64,000 bases of DNA, from the NCBI RefSeq assembly GCF_902635505.1, contig NC_045427.1, positions 196,662,422 to 196,726,421 on the forward strand, read 5' to 3'. Positions 31,728-44,279 of this stretch are shown in pieces. The notes beneath the pieces are model-generated. The model did no database searches, was not told the origin of the DNA, and saw only the letters and a program-made list of their open reading frames with translations. Position 1 is the first letter of the stretch; every line of letters starts with the position of its first letter. The stretch is from Sarcophilus harrisii. Its lineage: Eukaryota; Chordata; Mammalia; Dasyuromorphia; Dasyuridae. A program made the translations under genes and the position numbers.

Positions 31728-31990
31728 AGGACAGCTAGATGGCATAGATATGGAGTGCCAGACCTGGAGACAGAAAGACCTGATTTAAAATCTACACTCA
31801 TATACTTATTAACTGGGTGATCTGAGCAAATAACTTAGACTCCATTTGCCTAAATTTCCTCACTTCTAAAATGGGGATAATAACAGTACCTACTTATTGG
31901 GATTGTTGTAAAAATCAAATAAAGTAATAATTGAACAGAGCTTAGTGTAGTACCTGGAATTACATAAGTGTTAACTATAATAATAATATT
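31728..31990 (+). repeat. tRNA-derived SINE with MIR-like tail
   Basis: The head 'aggacagctagatggcatag' is followed by 'tatacttattaactgggtgat', TAAAATGGGGATAATAACAG and 'ggattgttgtaaaaatcaaat', ending 'cataagtgttaactataataataat'. Confidence 0.7.
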
Positions 31991-32084
31991 ATTATTTCTT
32001 TTTATACATTATCATGACCAAAGAATCATTCACCTGATAGCCAAATTTCAGGTAATAATCACCCCTGAACTTAAGTAGGCTGAT

Positions 32085-32240
32085 TTGGTGATTTCTTTTT
32101 TTCTTTTTTTTTTTTTTCCTGAGGCAATTGTGGTTAAGTGACTTGCCCAGGGTCACACAGCTAGGAAGTGTTAAGTGTCTGAGGTCAGATTTGACTTCAG
32201 GGCTGGTGTTCTATCTCCTGCATCACCTAGCTGCCCCTAT
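32085..32240 (-). mobile_element. WSINE1-type SINE with A-tail
   Basis: The plus strand begins with a T-rich tail ('tttcttttttttttttttcc'), then 'tgaggcaattgtggttaagtg', GACTTGCCCAGGGTCACACA and ends 'catcacctagctgcccc'. Low divergence and an intact tail make it one of the younger SINEs here. Confidence 0.88.
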
Positions 32241-32879
32241 TTTGGAAATCACTTAAAGAAATTTAACTGTTATAAAATATTTGCAATAAGATCTCCAAAA
32301 CTGCCTCAACCAGCAAACATTATTTTCCTTAACAAAGAAGAGAGACATAAAAATCTCAATTTAGATACAAGATCATTCACAAAATATTAAGGGGGAATTT
32401 GATAGAATTAGAAGCAATATATTCTCCTGAAATAGCAGGGAATAGAAAAGGAGAAAACTAGCTTATGGAAAATTTGGAATACAATTTAAAAAGACATGTC
32501 ACCTCCAAAGGATATAGATGAAACTGAAAGGTGAAAACAAGTGGACATGAAATAGATCAGATTTTTTTTTCAGAATTCTTATTGTAATGTAGTATTATTA
32601 TCAGTGATTGAGGTACTGACAATTTGGGTTCTTCCAGCTCAGTACTAGCTGGGTTATGATAATAGGATGAAATGGGACCTGAGAAGATGAAGCCAGAAAG
32701 AAAATTTGAATTTGACTAAATACGTAGAGAAGAAAAAGATGCTGGAGCCAATATAATTTTGAAGGCATTCAGAAACTGATTTTCAGGATCTCTCAAACAA
32801 GGGAAATTAAAAGGAAAAAAATGATGACAAGATTATGTACAAGGATGATGATGATAATTTGGGTTATTTTTACTAAAAG

Positions 32880-34000
32880 AGATAGCTTGAAGAACTCTAC
32901 AACTATTAACACATGACATGTGCCCACTTTCTCATCTCTATATAACCATTCTAAAGATACTTTATCAATTTACCAACAATACCATAAGGAAACTTTCAGG
33001 CTTTTGCAGGCATTTTTTTAATAGCCAAACACATTTTCCCAATTGCATAACTGACTTAAAAACTGGAGAAAATAACAGATCCAGAAAATAACATAGTGAT
33101 TAAATAAAAATATTTCATAAAATCAAAGGCAGTAAAAATTCTACTCAAAAGATTTTATCCCATTCATATGCAAAGATTATAGAAGATTTCTAGATGAGTA
33201 TAACCACAGAGACAATCCTTTAAACAATCAGTATAAATCAAGGCATTAAACAGAAAGACATATGCTTACAAAAGATAAATATCTGCTAATGTCATCTTAA
33301 GAGAGGAGGGAATCCCCTGTAGTTGATGAACTCTTTCAAATACTACTATTTACAGATGATATTCTACTGATTACATTGAGTCTGAAACATTATAGAAATT
33401 TCTTAATGAGATCTATGTCGGTGGAAATGAAATCAGTCTAGCAATTCATTCAGGAAAACCCAAGTGGATGGAGAATTCAGATCACAGCATGCACTTAAAT
33501 GGACAGTCAGTTAAATTAGTTCATCTTGGACAAGCATTTCAGATTGGTATTTGAAAGAGAATAGGCTAAAGCACATTAAGGAAAATGTACCTCTTTTCCA
33601 GTAATCCCAAGCTTCTGAAATGCCCTCCCAAACACTCATCCTATAACCAGTATTTTCTTGGCCACTGCCCTAAAGCTAAGACTCATGGAACAATATGGCC
33701 TCAGAAAAAGCATAATTAAATAAAAAATAATTAAAAAGACAATGAAAAGTTGGATTGAGAGTCTGCTGCAGTGTTAATAATGATGATCTTATAGCAAGTG
33801 ATATTGAAGATATCATCAAGGTTATCTATGACTTGAAAAGGATGCAGGGGGATTAAGTAGTAAGAATTGCAAATAAAGAGATCCACAATTTGTTAAAAGT
33901 ACCAGAGGAAAGCCACCAGCAGCACATCCTATAGGTCCTCTTTGGAAGATTTTTTGGAAAACATGGATATAAAACATAGCGTGAAAGGCTAGGATGGCTT
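32880..34000 (+). mobile_element. RTE-type (BovB-like) LINE fragment
   Basis: The plus strand holds degraded reverse transcriptase text. A TDDILLIT active-site-like word is encoded near 33351-33375 (the family usually has FADD). Downstream come 'GKPKWMEN' and 'LNGQSVKLVHLGQAF' in the family order. The 5' limit is uncertain and the C-terminal part after 33700 is weak. Stops break it throughout. Confidence 0.75.
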
Positions 34001-34269
34001 GCTATATGCACTGACCTGTGGAATACTACTACATTGATATAATTGTGGACCTAATGGAATATTGAAACACCTTAAACAAATTATTCATTCACTTCAGAAA
34101 TTATGGTGTATCATATTTTCTTTAAATACACATCAAGCCTAAAAGAAATGATCTGAAAAATTACATGAATTTCCCTAACCAACATACAGTGAGCCCTAGA
34201 CCATGTCATTAAACTACAGATTTATTTCATCTCTATTTTTCTGTAATCTTTTCACAATCATTCAAATAA

Positions 34270-34490
34270 TGGAAGTGAGGTGTAGTAGAAAGAACTTCTG
34301 ACTTCAAGTTTAAAAACCTGGATTTGAGTTTTAATTCTGCTGTGTATGAGACACTTCATCTCTCTGGTCCTCTACTTCTTTTTCTGCGAAATACTGATGA
34401 CAAAACTTGCACTAGTTGCTTTATTGAGAGGATGAAAAGAAATTTTAGGAGAAAAATACTTTGTAAATCTTAAAGCACTACAAAAATTAG
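34270..34490 (+). repeat. MIR-type SINE remnant
   Basis: 'gtgtagtagaaagaacttctgac', 'cacttcatctctctggtcctc' and 'gaaatactgatgacaaaacttgc' keep the CORE-SINE order. Confidence 0.6.
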
Positions 34491-34499
34491 AGGTGTCAA

Positions 34500-35685
34500 A
34501 AGATACAGAGCACTTTGGAATCATAAAACATTATAAAAAAACTTTTTTGTTTGAATAAGATTTATAATTTCATGAAGGTAGGGAGTTCCTGGTGATTTTT
34601 TTTCTTGACAGTAAAGATCAGTATGTTTTTAACAAATTATAGTCATAGAGAGTTTACATGGAGGCACTGAGCTTCAGAAAATTCTGGGTTCAATTCTTGC
34701 TTCTTACATATACTAGCTGGGGAATCCTGACAAGTGATTTCTGTTGCCAGCTCATACTAGCTCTCAATTACCAAGTTGTTAAATTTTCAGTAAGAAAATA
34801 TGTAAACGCTACAGCTTGGGAATTGCTTTACTTTTTTGTTGATTATTTAAACTTAAAATGATGGAGGTAATGTTAATAATGCAGATTAAACTTTAAATTG
34901 TGTCAAAAAACTGATTGTTTAACATTTAGCAGTACCCTCTTGGGCAAATCATAACCTCTTAGTGTTCTAGATATATTTCTCTACAGAAATCTGGCCTATT
35001 ATTATTTAAGGAAATTTGCTACAATTATTCCTTATATTCACAATTTACCCTGTGTTTGTGAACCTATCTCATTGTGCTTTTCACAGTGCTTTTATTTCAA
35101 CTCTATAAGTCAAATAAAAGGTATTATGACAGGATGGTACAGTAAAGAGACATGTCGATGATCATTGCTCTGTTCATCAGTGAAGCAAGGATTAGAAAGT
35201 AAGATACTTGACTCTTTGTCTTATAATGCTTCCTAGTACGTCATATATCACTTTCCTTTAGGTCAACTGTAAATTAAATCAGAAGTTTCTTGGATAGAAT
35301 GGGAAGGAATTAATGAAAGCCCATTTGACAGCCTCCTTGGTGAAATGAGAGAGAATTTAGCCAAATTGTTCCATTATACTTCTGGCCTAGGTGACCAGGT
35401 CAGAGATGACCAATTCTCTATCCCAACCTACACATGAAAAAGAATGTAAAGTGCCAGGGAAAAACCGCTGCCTTTAAAACCTGTGCTGTGGTATGGTGAC
35501 GTGGGACCTTCCCATTGGGAAAGCAGCCAAGGCAAGCCTCCTTCAAGTTTCTCAGCTGCTAAAGCAGCCAATAGGCTGATTCTAATTTCTCTCCTGCCCT
35601 GTGCTTGCTTCTCTGGACCAGTTTTTAGGTTATGATGGTGGAGATGATGGCCCTTTAGGGATATTTTAAAGCTCACACCCTCCTA
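34500..35685. other. AT-rich stretch with little recognisable
   Basis: A short MIR-like head occurs at about 34640-34760 ('gttcaattcttgcttcttacatatactagctgggg'). The rest shows no repeat, gene or RNA that I can support. Confidence 0.45.
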
Positions 35686-35689
35686 TCCT

Positions 35690-35850
35690 TCATTTATATC
35701 TTAAGCTGGAAGAGATCTCAGAGGCCATTTAATTCCACCCCTTCATTTTACATATGTGGAAACTAAAGCCTAGGGAGGCAAAATTACTTCCCCCAGACAA
35801 TCTAAGTAATAAGCATAAGGATTATCAGTAGGAGAGATTGCCCAAGACAG
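35690..35850 (-). repeat. THER/MIR-type SINE
   Basis: 'agctggaagagatctcagagg', 'ccccttcattttacatatgtgg' and 'aaactaaagcctagggaggc' are diagnostic of the family. Confidence 0.72.
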
Positions 35851-36247
35851 AATCATCAGGGTCTAAATAAGACAGATAGGTTTGATTTAGGGATACATTC
35901 CAGTTTTCAAGCTGCCCTACCTTTGTCATCTTTTTGTGTTTTAAAACCTTAACTGCTGAGTTTTCTGACTGTAATAGTCCTATCGGCGGAGCTTGGTCTG
36001 TATGGGCCTAAGTTGCTAAAGACCCTAAAAATTGTATTTCTTCTCAGCATAGGAAGAGAAGGGTTAACATGAGACCAGGATTGGAGAGAGGGGATGGCTC
36101 CCTGGAGTGGGAGTTTAAAGGGCCATTGAAGAGGGGGCGAAAGGACATAGAGAAAGGATTGCCCTCTGGTTTCTCCAGCACAGGAGATAATAGGGCAATC
36201 ATATCTACAGTTCCTTTCTTCAAACATAAGCCTCCAAAAGAGATTCT

Positions 36248-36482
36248 AGTTATTGTTCAGTTGTGTCCAACTTTTCGTGACCCCATTTGGAATTTACTTG
36301 GCAGAGATACTGAAGCAGTCTACCAATTCCTTCCCCAACTCATTTTACAGATGAGGCAAACAGGGTTAAAGTGACTTGCCCAGGATCACACAGCTAGGAA
36401 GTGTCTGAGGCCAAATTTGAACTCAGGAAGAAGAGTCATCCCAATTCAAAGGTCTAGGTTCTTTAGCCCCTATGCCTCCAGC
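36248..36482 (-). mobile_element. Mar1/SINE-1-type SINE
   Basis: The plus strand starts with the reversed RTE-like tail 'gttattgttcagttgtgtccaac', then GTGACCCCATTTGG, then GTGACTTGCCCAGGATCACA, and ends near 'cctatgcctccagct'. It is well preserved. Confidence 0.88.
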
Positions 36483-36489
36483 TATAGAG

Positions 36490-37255
36490 GTATTATTACA
36501 GATGTTCACTCAGGTGGTTGAAGCACCAAGGGAGGAATAAAACATGCTGGGAACTGAAGGTCCTGTATCCCCTTCCCCTGCTTTACTTCAGAGGAGTACG
36601 ACTGGAATCTGTTTCAGATGTACCTTTTTAGTCTATTCAAGATGCATCAGACTTATCTAATTGTACCTTTCATAAACACCTGTCCTGTGCATTTCCTTGT
36701 ATCCCTTTGTTAGCCGCAGGAAGGGAAGGGATTAAGTAGCTCTGGGAGTCACAATGAGAGGGTGATCTTTCCCAAACCCCAGCCCACTGTTAAAGAATGA
36801 TTGCTCTCCTGACTTGGGGCCATCATCGTAATCGATTCATTTGTTTCATAACTCTACTTTCAAGTACAGAATTACTACAAACTTGGGGCCTGTTAAATCT
36901 GCCTCATTAGACCATGAGCCTAATGCTGCAACTCCTAGGGTCCAACCAAACACTATCAATTTTCACCAGCTTGCCTTACAACCTGTCCAGAAGGGCAGGG
37001 ACAGAACCTGACAGGTGATGACCTTGACTGTTTAAAACCCCTCAGTCTAAAGGATTTTGAAGAGGCTGAACTCTATTACCCACAGCTAACTGGTTAACAG
37101 CTGATGGCTGTCAGTCATAAATGCCTCATTCTCTGATCAGTGGCAGTGAGCACTGTCACCGGGGTACAGCAAATCAGGTGACTGCCCAACGCTCCAAATT
37201 TTTTAAGGCTCCTGCCAGGGACCAGATGGTTGGAGCTGCAGTCAGGCAATAGGCA
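36490..37255. other. Non-repetitive stretch
   Basis: Moderate GC, no simple repeats, no recognised element. The part at 37010-37250 contains several CANNTG words (CAGGTG twice, CAGCTG twice) within 230 bases. It could be regulatory, but nothing proves it. Confidence 0.25.
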
Positions 37256-37260
37256 GGGAA

Positions 37261-37870
37261 TTTGTCAGTAGATCTCTGACTCTGTCTCTCTGTCTCTCTT
37301 TCTGTCTCTCTCTGTCTTCTTTGTCTCTCTGTGTCTCTGTCTCTCTCTCTATCTGTCTCTCTGTGTCTCTGTCTTTCTGTCTCTCAGTGTTTCTCTTTAT
37401 CTTTTATTCTCTGTCTCTCTTCCTTGCTCTCTGTCTTTCTGTCTCTCAGTCTTTCTCTTTGTCTTTTATTCTCTGTCTCTCTTCCTTGCTCTCTGTGTTT
37501 CTGCCTTTCTGTCTCTCTTTCTTGCTCTGTCTTTTGCTCTCTGTCTCTCTTTCTTGCTCTGTGTGTCTCTGTGCCCCTGTGTGTGTCTCTCTGTTTCTTT
37601 CTCTATGTCTCTCACTATGTCTCTGTCTCTCTGACGCTATCTCTGTCTTTCTCTCTGTGCCTCTGTGTGTGTCCTTCTATGTCTCTCCCTCCCTCTCAGT
37701 CTGTGTCTGTCTCTTTCTCTTTGTTTCTCTCTGTGTGTCTCTCTCTTTCCCTGTCTCTCTCTCCCTTCCTTTTTGTCTCTGTGTGCAGCTCTGTCTCTCT
37801 GACACTGTCTCTCTGTCTTTCTCTCTGTGTCTCTTTGTACCTCTCTGTATGCCTCTCTATCTCTTATGTC
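37261..37870 (+). repeat. Long (TCTG/TCTC)n pyrimidine-rich satellite
   Basis: About 610 bases of TCTCTG, TTTCTG and TCTGTG units. Two overlapping frames of about 198 and 249 codons rich in Ser, Leu, Cys, Val and Phe come from this repeat and are not genes. Confidence 0.95.
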
Positions 37871-38329
37871 TGTGTCTTACACAAACATTCACTCTTATGT
37901 ACATTCAATCATCATGAAGGGAGAGAGGTTGAAAGTGTGCTTAGCCAACCGAAGACAATGTCCCTTTTCCCTTCAGACGCCCCCCTCAGACCATGGGCTT
38001 CCTTTTCCAGTGCCTTTTGCCCTTCAAGGCTGTCCTTGATGTTCATTACAACTGGATTTTACATGTTCAGAGGTCCTTAGTAACAGTAGTGGTATTCACA
38101 GAAAGTTGCATAGTCAAAAGTCCTTTTCAGTCATTAGAATATTAAGCATTCATCATCACCAGCTAATTAACATTATACAAAGGAAAGGGACAGAACACGA
38201 GGCAGACAACTTGACCCTGATGAGAAGACCTCACCAGCACTAGCAGAGACCAGAGACAAAATTCAGAGTTCTCTTACTTGACTATAGAACGTCATGGGGA
38301 TATTTTAGTGAAGGTGGGTTTCCTGCATG

Positions 38330-38760
38330 TTGACCTGCAGTTTTAAAGCCCTTCACAATCTTGATCCAACTTACTTTTTCAGGTTCATCTCACATTATTC
38401 CCATTCTGTTCCAGCCAAACTAGCCAGCTTTACTGTTCCATTCCCACCTCCATGCCTTTGTCTGTTCTGTCTCCCCTGGAATGCACCTTGCCATATTTCT
38501 ACCTTTTAAAATCCTTAGCTTCACTCTAGGTTCAGCTCACAAACCACCTCTAACAGGAGGTCTTTCCTAATCCTTATGGTGGTTAGTTCCCTTACCTTCC
38601 TCATATTTTTAGGCAAATCTATTCACATGTTCTATCTTCTTCACAGAATATAATCTTTTGGGGGACAGGGACTGTTAATCCTTTTGTTCTTTTACCCTCC
38701 ACATCCAGCACTATGCCTTGAATAAAAGATCCTTTTAAAAGTCTTGTAAAGTTATTTTGG
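38330..38760 (+). repeat. L2 3' region
   Basis: Sequential L2 blocks: 'taaagcccttcacaatcttgatcc', 'ccctggaatgcaccttgcc', 'caggaggtctttcctaatcc', 'gggggacagggactg' and 'agcactatgccttgaataaaag'. Confidence 0.8.
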
Positions 38761-39209
38761 ATTAGGTTAGCCTGACTTGTGAGCACTTATGAGCAGGTGA
38801 GTTTGTGTTATGAGAGAGAGTCTATCCTTTAAGGAACTTTTTGTTCTTCCAAGAGTCTTCAAGTATACAAAGTCATAAAAGCTGCCTCCTTCCTACCTAT
38901 ACCCCAATCCCAACAAGGCCATGAGCAATTTGGTTGGCCTTGAAATGCAAAAAAAAAGCATAATGTAGCTAAAAAGCAGCCAAGTGGAAACTGAGTTAAT
39001 CATTAATCATCAAAATCTACTTTATATACAGCATAAAAAATTGCAGTATAAGCTAGATGTAAAGGACCAATATTGACCTTGGTAACTGAATCCAACTTGA
39101 TATATGTTCACTTTTATGTGGCAGATGAACCCAGATATTGTCCAGGTAAGAAATTCCCTATTTCAGGTGCTGAAGTTCTTGATGGACACTCATTCTGGTA
39201 TGGATAGTT

Positions 39210-39385
39210 AGTATTTCTTGGTTCTGCCGCTGAAGAGCTGAGTTCAAGTTCTGTTTCTGGCATTTGCTATCTGTGTCATCTTGATGATGGACATCACTTT
39301 ACTTTTCTGAAGCTCAGTTCCTTCTTTTGTGAAATCAGAGTATTGGACCAGATTGCCTTTGATGTTTGGGAGAGGAGAGGAAGTT
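39210..39385 (+). repeat. CORE-SINE remnant
   Basis: The body 'gctatctgtgtcatcttgatg' and 'gtattggaccagattgcctttga' fit the family. The sequence on both sides (38770-39200, 39390-40200) shows nothing I can name. Confidence 0.5.
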
Positions 39386-40199
39386 AGCCTTCAATGCTTC
39401 ATGTTGTCATGCCATAATTTTTTATATGTTCTTTTTTTTTTCTTTTTTATTGTGAAGCAACTATAATCTTTTTGATAAATATAACAAAGTATATTTTAGG
39501 AAATATCAATGAATTCCACCTTGATGAGCTACAAGTTTATGACTACTTATGGCACCAGACAAAAACTTATTTTTGGTGAAATTAATATCTGAACAACTTT
39601 CTTAGAACTGGCCTCTAAGAGAAGGAAAAGGCTGGAAGCCACAGGAAGAGAGCTATAGGAGAAAAATGCAATATTCTTGAGTCCTGGGGGTATGAATAGG
39701 CAACACCTGTGCATTCGTGAAATGGGATACTGTGGTCCTAGAGACACAGAAAGGGAGAGGTAGAGCTAGAATGAAAAAGTCTTGATTGATTAGCGCATAG
39801 TGACTGGACCAAAGGAGGAAATTACTAAAACAGGGAATTACTAAACCAAGCAACAGAGTTCCTTAATAACAATAAATTTTTGTAATAAGCAGATTCCAAA
39901 GCCAAGCAGCAGTGAGGAAAAGACCCTCACTATTAAGAAGTAAACATGAACCTTGCCCTTCAGAGGCACTTTGAGTATATGGATTATGCAGGTCCAGCAC
40001 AGATAGGTGAATTCTTTATAAACCCCTAATCATTTCTCCTTTATAGAAGACCAACCAATGGTGACCTGGAGAAATGGATAGGTACCTAGAAGGGGGTTAC
40101 TAATAAGAAAGGAGTCAACACTCAGGCAACATTGGTTATTTTTTTTCCTCCAGGAAATGGAAGGGAAAGTGTCTTTCAGTCCTTGAATAATAGGATAAC

Positions 40200-40360
40200 A
40201 TAGGCAGCTGTTTATGATTAATCTCCCTCTGCCTCAGTGTTCTTATGTATAAAACAGAGATGAAAGCACCTACCTCCCAGGATTGTTGTGAGGATGACAC
40301 TATAGCATGTGCAAAGTAATTTGCAAACCTTGAAACGCTATACTTCTATTATTAATCCTG
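40200..40360 (+). repeat. MIR remnant
   Basis: 'ctgcctcagtgttcttatgtataaaa', 'gcacctacctcccaggattgttgtgaggat' and 'tgcaaagtaatttgcaaacc' follow the MIR 3' half. Confidence 0.72.
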
Positions 40361-40914
40361 AATGACTGTATATATTCTCAGGGAGGGAAAGATACAGAAA
40401 AGGGGGGAAAAGAAATACAGTGGCTGTAATTTTGAATCTTGTATTTTCTAACAAGTGAGAGAAATCCTGCTCTATATGTATGTTGCATTGAATAGAGTGC
40501 TTTCACTAGAGTTGGAGACTTGTTCTCTTTTAATGTAGACATACACATGAATTTAATTATGATGTTACCAGGAGAAAATTATTGATAGGGAACATATGTC
40601 CATGGAAGCATGGCATGGAGATCATAAGGAAGTAGCAGTGCAGTGGGGCTAGGTAGGCTACAAAAGGAAAAGTCTCATCAATCAGAAGCCCAGGACTTCA
40701 TGGTGAGAGAAAGACTATTAGGTAGAAGGTGGAAGTTGGAGCTGGAGGGCAGGTAGGAGTATAGCACAGAAGTGGCTGGGGAACAAAGATTATATCCTGG
40801 AGAGAGGCTGAGACATTACTGATCCAATCTGGTACATACAAGTTCAGATCTTGAACTATGGACACTTTCTCCTAGATACTTAACCATCCTCTTTAAATTG
40901 CCATAACTTGTAAA

Positions 40915-41045
40915 ATAGTATTTTATTCTTCCAAATACATGCAAAGATAGTTTTCAATATACACCTTTGCAAAACCTTAGGTTCCAAATTTTTTTCACTC
41001 TTTCTCCCTTTCCCTTCCCCAAGACAGCAAGCAATCCAATATATT
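40915..41045 (-). mobile_element. L1 3' terminal fragment
   Basis: The reversed L1 tail segment is short but clear: 'caaagatagttttcaatatacacc', 'tttgcaaaaccttaggttcc' and 'agcaatccaatatatta'. Confidence 0.75.
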
Positions 41046-41419
41046 AACCATCCTCTTATACTTTAAGGATGATCTTCATTTATTTTTCTTCACATTGAAT
41101 TGTTGCCTGCTGGCATGCTGACCCATTATGTGATTGACATTTCCAAACTCCTGTAACAAATTAATTGAGCAAACATTAATTGAACATCTACTGTTTTCAA
41201 GGCCCTATATGCTGTAAAGTTGTGAACATAAACATGAGCATCGTCTTTGCTTTTAATAACCATAAGTATTTTTACTTTATTTTTAAGTTTTTAAAACAAA
41301 GACATGGTCTTTGCTTCTAAGTAGTTTCTATACCAATAAGGGAGTAAGACATGTACACAAAAGGCCATAAAACAAAATATACTGTGTTAAGAGCTATGTA
41401 GAAGGCACCATCCTTCTAG

Positions 41420-42205
41420 TCCCCCTGGTTCATAACATCAGGGTTAACTTCAATGCTTCATTCTTAGTCACCCAAAATAGCAAGCCAGTTGCCAAATCTT
41501 GCCACTTCTATGTCCACAACATTTTTCAAATCTGTATCCTTCTCTCTACCCACACACAGCTGCTGCCTTAATTCAAACCCATATCTCTTCTTACTCAAAC
41601 TATTGCCACGGTCCCCCCACTGGTCTCCCTCCTTCAAGCCTTGCCCCACTCTAGCCCTACCCTCCACCACCCCATGATTCCAAAGTGATTCTCCTTAGTC
41701 AAAAATCTCTTTCTAATTTAATTAATTCCAGTGGCTCCTTTCTTCTTGAGAATAAAACATATACTCTTCTGTTTAATTTTCAAAACCCTCACATCCTCCA
41801 CTGTAGCTTCACTTTCTAGCCTCATTTTATTTTCCTTCCCCTCTCCCATTCTTTGATACGGACCATATTTGTGCCTCCTATAGGATAGACCATCTCCTAT
41901 CTTGGAACTTCTGAATGGCAATATTTCCCTCCTTACTTTTTGCCTCATTGAAGCCTTCTCTTCCTTCATGAATCAGCCTAAATGCCACCTTCTCCATAAA
42001 GTTTTTCCTGATTCCCCCCAAAAAAACACCTTGTATTTGACTGTTTTGTATTTATTATCTTTATATTTTGTCATATATACTTATATATGTATTGCTTATA
42101 TCCTCCACTGGAAGGTAAACTTTTTAAGAGAAGGGAGTATTCATTTTTTTCAGCACCTAGGACATACTAAGAGTTTAATAAATATCTGTTGATTGATAAA
42201 TTAAA
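41420..42205 (+). repeat. L2 3' region, long copy
   Basis: About 785 bp keep the L2 order: 'ccactggtctccctccttcaag', 'tccagtggctcctttcttct', 'catcctccactgtagcttcac', 'gaatcagcctaaatgccacc' and the end 'tactaagagtttaataaatatctgttgattgat'. A reversed L2/MIR-like piece at 41160-41230 precedes it. Confidence 0.82.
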
Positions 42206-42239
42206 TTCAGCCTAGCAGAGTTCTCTAATTTAGCAATGT

Positions 42240-42600
42240 TTAAAAATGTATATATCTAATATATACTTGTATATACACATACATATAACATATAAGTATG
42301 TATACATTTATACATGTATATATTCATATGCAAAAATTTGTATTTATAGGTATTTATTCATATATGTATATACAGATATAAAATATATTATATGCATATA
42401 ATATATATGTATAATAGAATATAATATGTAAGCATGTCTATATATAAGTGTGTACATATATGTATATGTAAACTGCCCTATATATGCATATGCCTGTGTA
42501 TATATATTCATTTATAGAAATATATCTGCCTCACTTAATATAATGTGTATGCATGTACATGACATACATGTATACACATATTTATGTGTTTGTACATTTA
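42240..42600 (+). repeat. TATA/TATG-rich microsatellite
   Basis: About 360 bases of alternating purine-pyrimidine words (TATATG, TACATA, TGTATA). Smaller arrays of the same kind recur at 43085-43150 and 43365-43400. Confidence 0.9.
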
Positions 42601-43085
42601 TGGCAACGAGGTGGTACAGTGAATAGCTTTGGGCCTGAAGTCAAGAAGTGATGCTTGTTCAACCATTTTTCAGTTGTGTCAGAATCTCCATGATCCTATT
42701 AGCAGTTTTCTTGGCAAAGATATTGGAGTGTTTTGCTGTTTCCTTATTTTATAGTTCATTTTACAGATGAGCTGCAAAGTGAGGCAATCAGAGATAAGTG
42801 ACTTACCCAGGAGCACATATCGCTAGTGTCTGAGATCATATTTAAATTCAGAAATATGAGTCTTCCTGACTTCAGGCCTGGCTCTCCATCTGTCCAAATT
42901 TATATACAGTCTCAGATACTGACTCTGGACAAATCATTTAAATTTTTCTGCCTTATTTTAACTGTACAATGGGAATAATTATAGCACCTACTTCACAGGG
43001 TTGTTGTGAGGATTAAATGAAATAATATTTATAAAGTGCTTAGCTCTGTGTTTGACATATTCTAGGCACTTAATGAATTTATACA
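42600..43085 (+). repeat. tRNA-derived SINE with MIR tail, split by an antisense Mar1
   Basis: The head 'ggcaacgaggtggtacagtg' lies at 42600-42652. The body resumes at about 42896 ('tcagatactgactctggacaaatc') and runs to 'gacatattctaggcacttaatga'. The antisense Mar1 (about 42658-42893) sits between them. Confidence 0.72.
42658..42893 (-). mobile_element. Mar1/SINE-1-type SINE nested in another SINE
   Basis: The plus strand carries 'tttttcagttgtgtcagaatctcc', 'tcttggcaaagatattggagtg', 'aagtgacttacccaggagcaca' and 'cctgacttcaggcctggctctcc', the reversed Mar1 order. Confidence 0.78.
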
Positions 43086-43149
43086 CATATATACATATTT
43101 ATACATATGCATATATGTGTGTGTATGTATGTGTATACATACATACGCT

Positions 43150-44025
43150 CATGGGTGCTTGTTCCTTTTTTCCAAGTACTACATTTTTGCAGATTTCTAA
43201 GGAATCATATTTTGTTAAAAGGAAGAAAAAGGAGCTGTCTCAGTCTGTGGGTGTTTTTTGCAGGATACTTTATGCACAACAGAAAATGTTGGGGTCCAAA
43301 TGTTGGCACCAAATATAGTACCAATATGGGGCCCTATTCACACATGATTTTGTAGGGCTCTATTATCATATATATACATGTATATATGTGTGTGTATCAC
43401 CTTATAAGGTAGCCCTTTTAGAATAAGGCCTCTGACAAAATGCAAGAATATAATAAGTAAGCAAAAATGTATGTGTATTTACCTCTCAATTAATTTTAGT
43501 GTCTAGAAAAAAGAGATCCAGAACAGTAGAAGTAATGACCCCTTGAGTATAAAGTTACAGAGAATGAACTGGTCTCTATGTGACTCTGCCCTTAAATATG
43601 TTTGGCTTAATTGATGGGTTTGTGGCCCCTGGTCATTGGAACAAGAATAAATGAGGAGAAGAAACCAGTTAAGCACATCTCATCCTTAACCAGACCAGAC
43701 ACTCATGGACACTTTTCTTTGCAGGTTTACTAAACAAAAGTAGAATTCAGGACAGGTGATTGTGTCCAATCTGTGTTGATTAAAAAGAATTCCTTCACCC
43801 AAGAGTTCCCTGTGCTAATGAAATCATCAGTCTAGTCCCTGCTGCAGTTCACCAATTCTGGAGTTAAGAAGAACCAGTCACTCTATCCATCTTGACAAAA
43901 GCTGAAAATTGTGTGTGTTTCTTCTTTAACATAACAGTTGTCTTTTGCCTACCTCAGAAGAAGTGGATCAAATAAGATGATATCACCATAAGAACTATAT
44001 AAATGTGAGCTACTATTACTAGATA
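43150..44025. other. Unassigned stretch
   Basis: Apart from the short TATA-rich array at 43365-43400, no repeat or gene is recognised. The sequence at 43600-43850 is of ordinary composition and may be unique. Confidence 0.4.
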
Positions 44026-44029
44026 TACT

Positions 44030-44260
44030 ATATAGGGCAGGCAGCTTGGAACACTGGATTCAGTGCTGGACTTGGAAGCAGGAGGATTCTGTCTGAAATA
44101 CTTGGCTGTATGACCCTGAATGACTCTCTTAATCTCTGTCTTCATCCATTTCCCCTCCTGTAAAATGGAGGCACTTATACGAAAGGTTGTATTTAGGATG
44201 AAACAAGATAATATATATAAAGCACTTTGCAAATCTTAACATGTTATAAACATGTTCTAT
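44030..44260 (+). repeat. tRNA-derived SINE with MIR-like tail
   Basis: The order is 'atagggcaggcagcttggaacac', then 'ggctgtatgaccctgaatga', then 'tcctgtaaaatggaggcactta' and 'aagcactttgcaaatctta'. Confidence 0.68.
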
Positions 44261-44279
44261 ATTATTCTCCCACCACTGG

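Noticed and set aside
37321-38080. Overlapping 198- and 249-codon frames rich in Ser, Leu, Cys, Val and Phe
   Set aside because: Both are translations of the TCTG/TCTC satellite; open length comes from the repeat lacking stop words.
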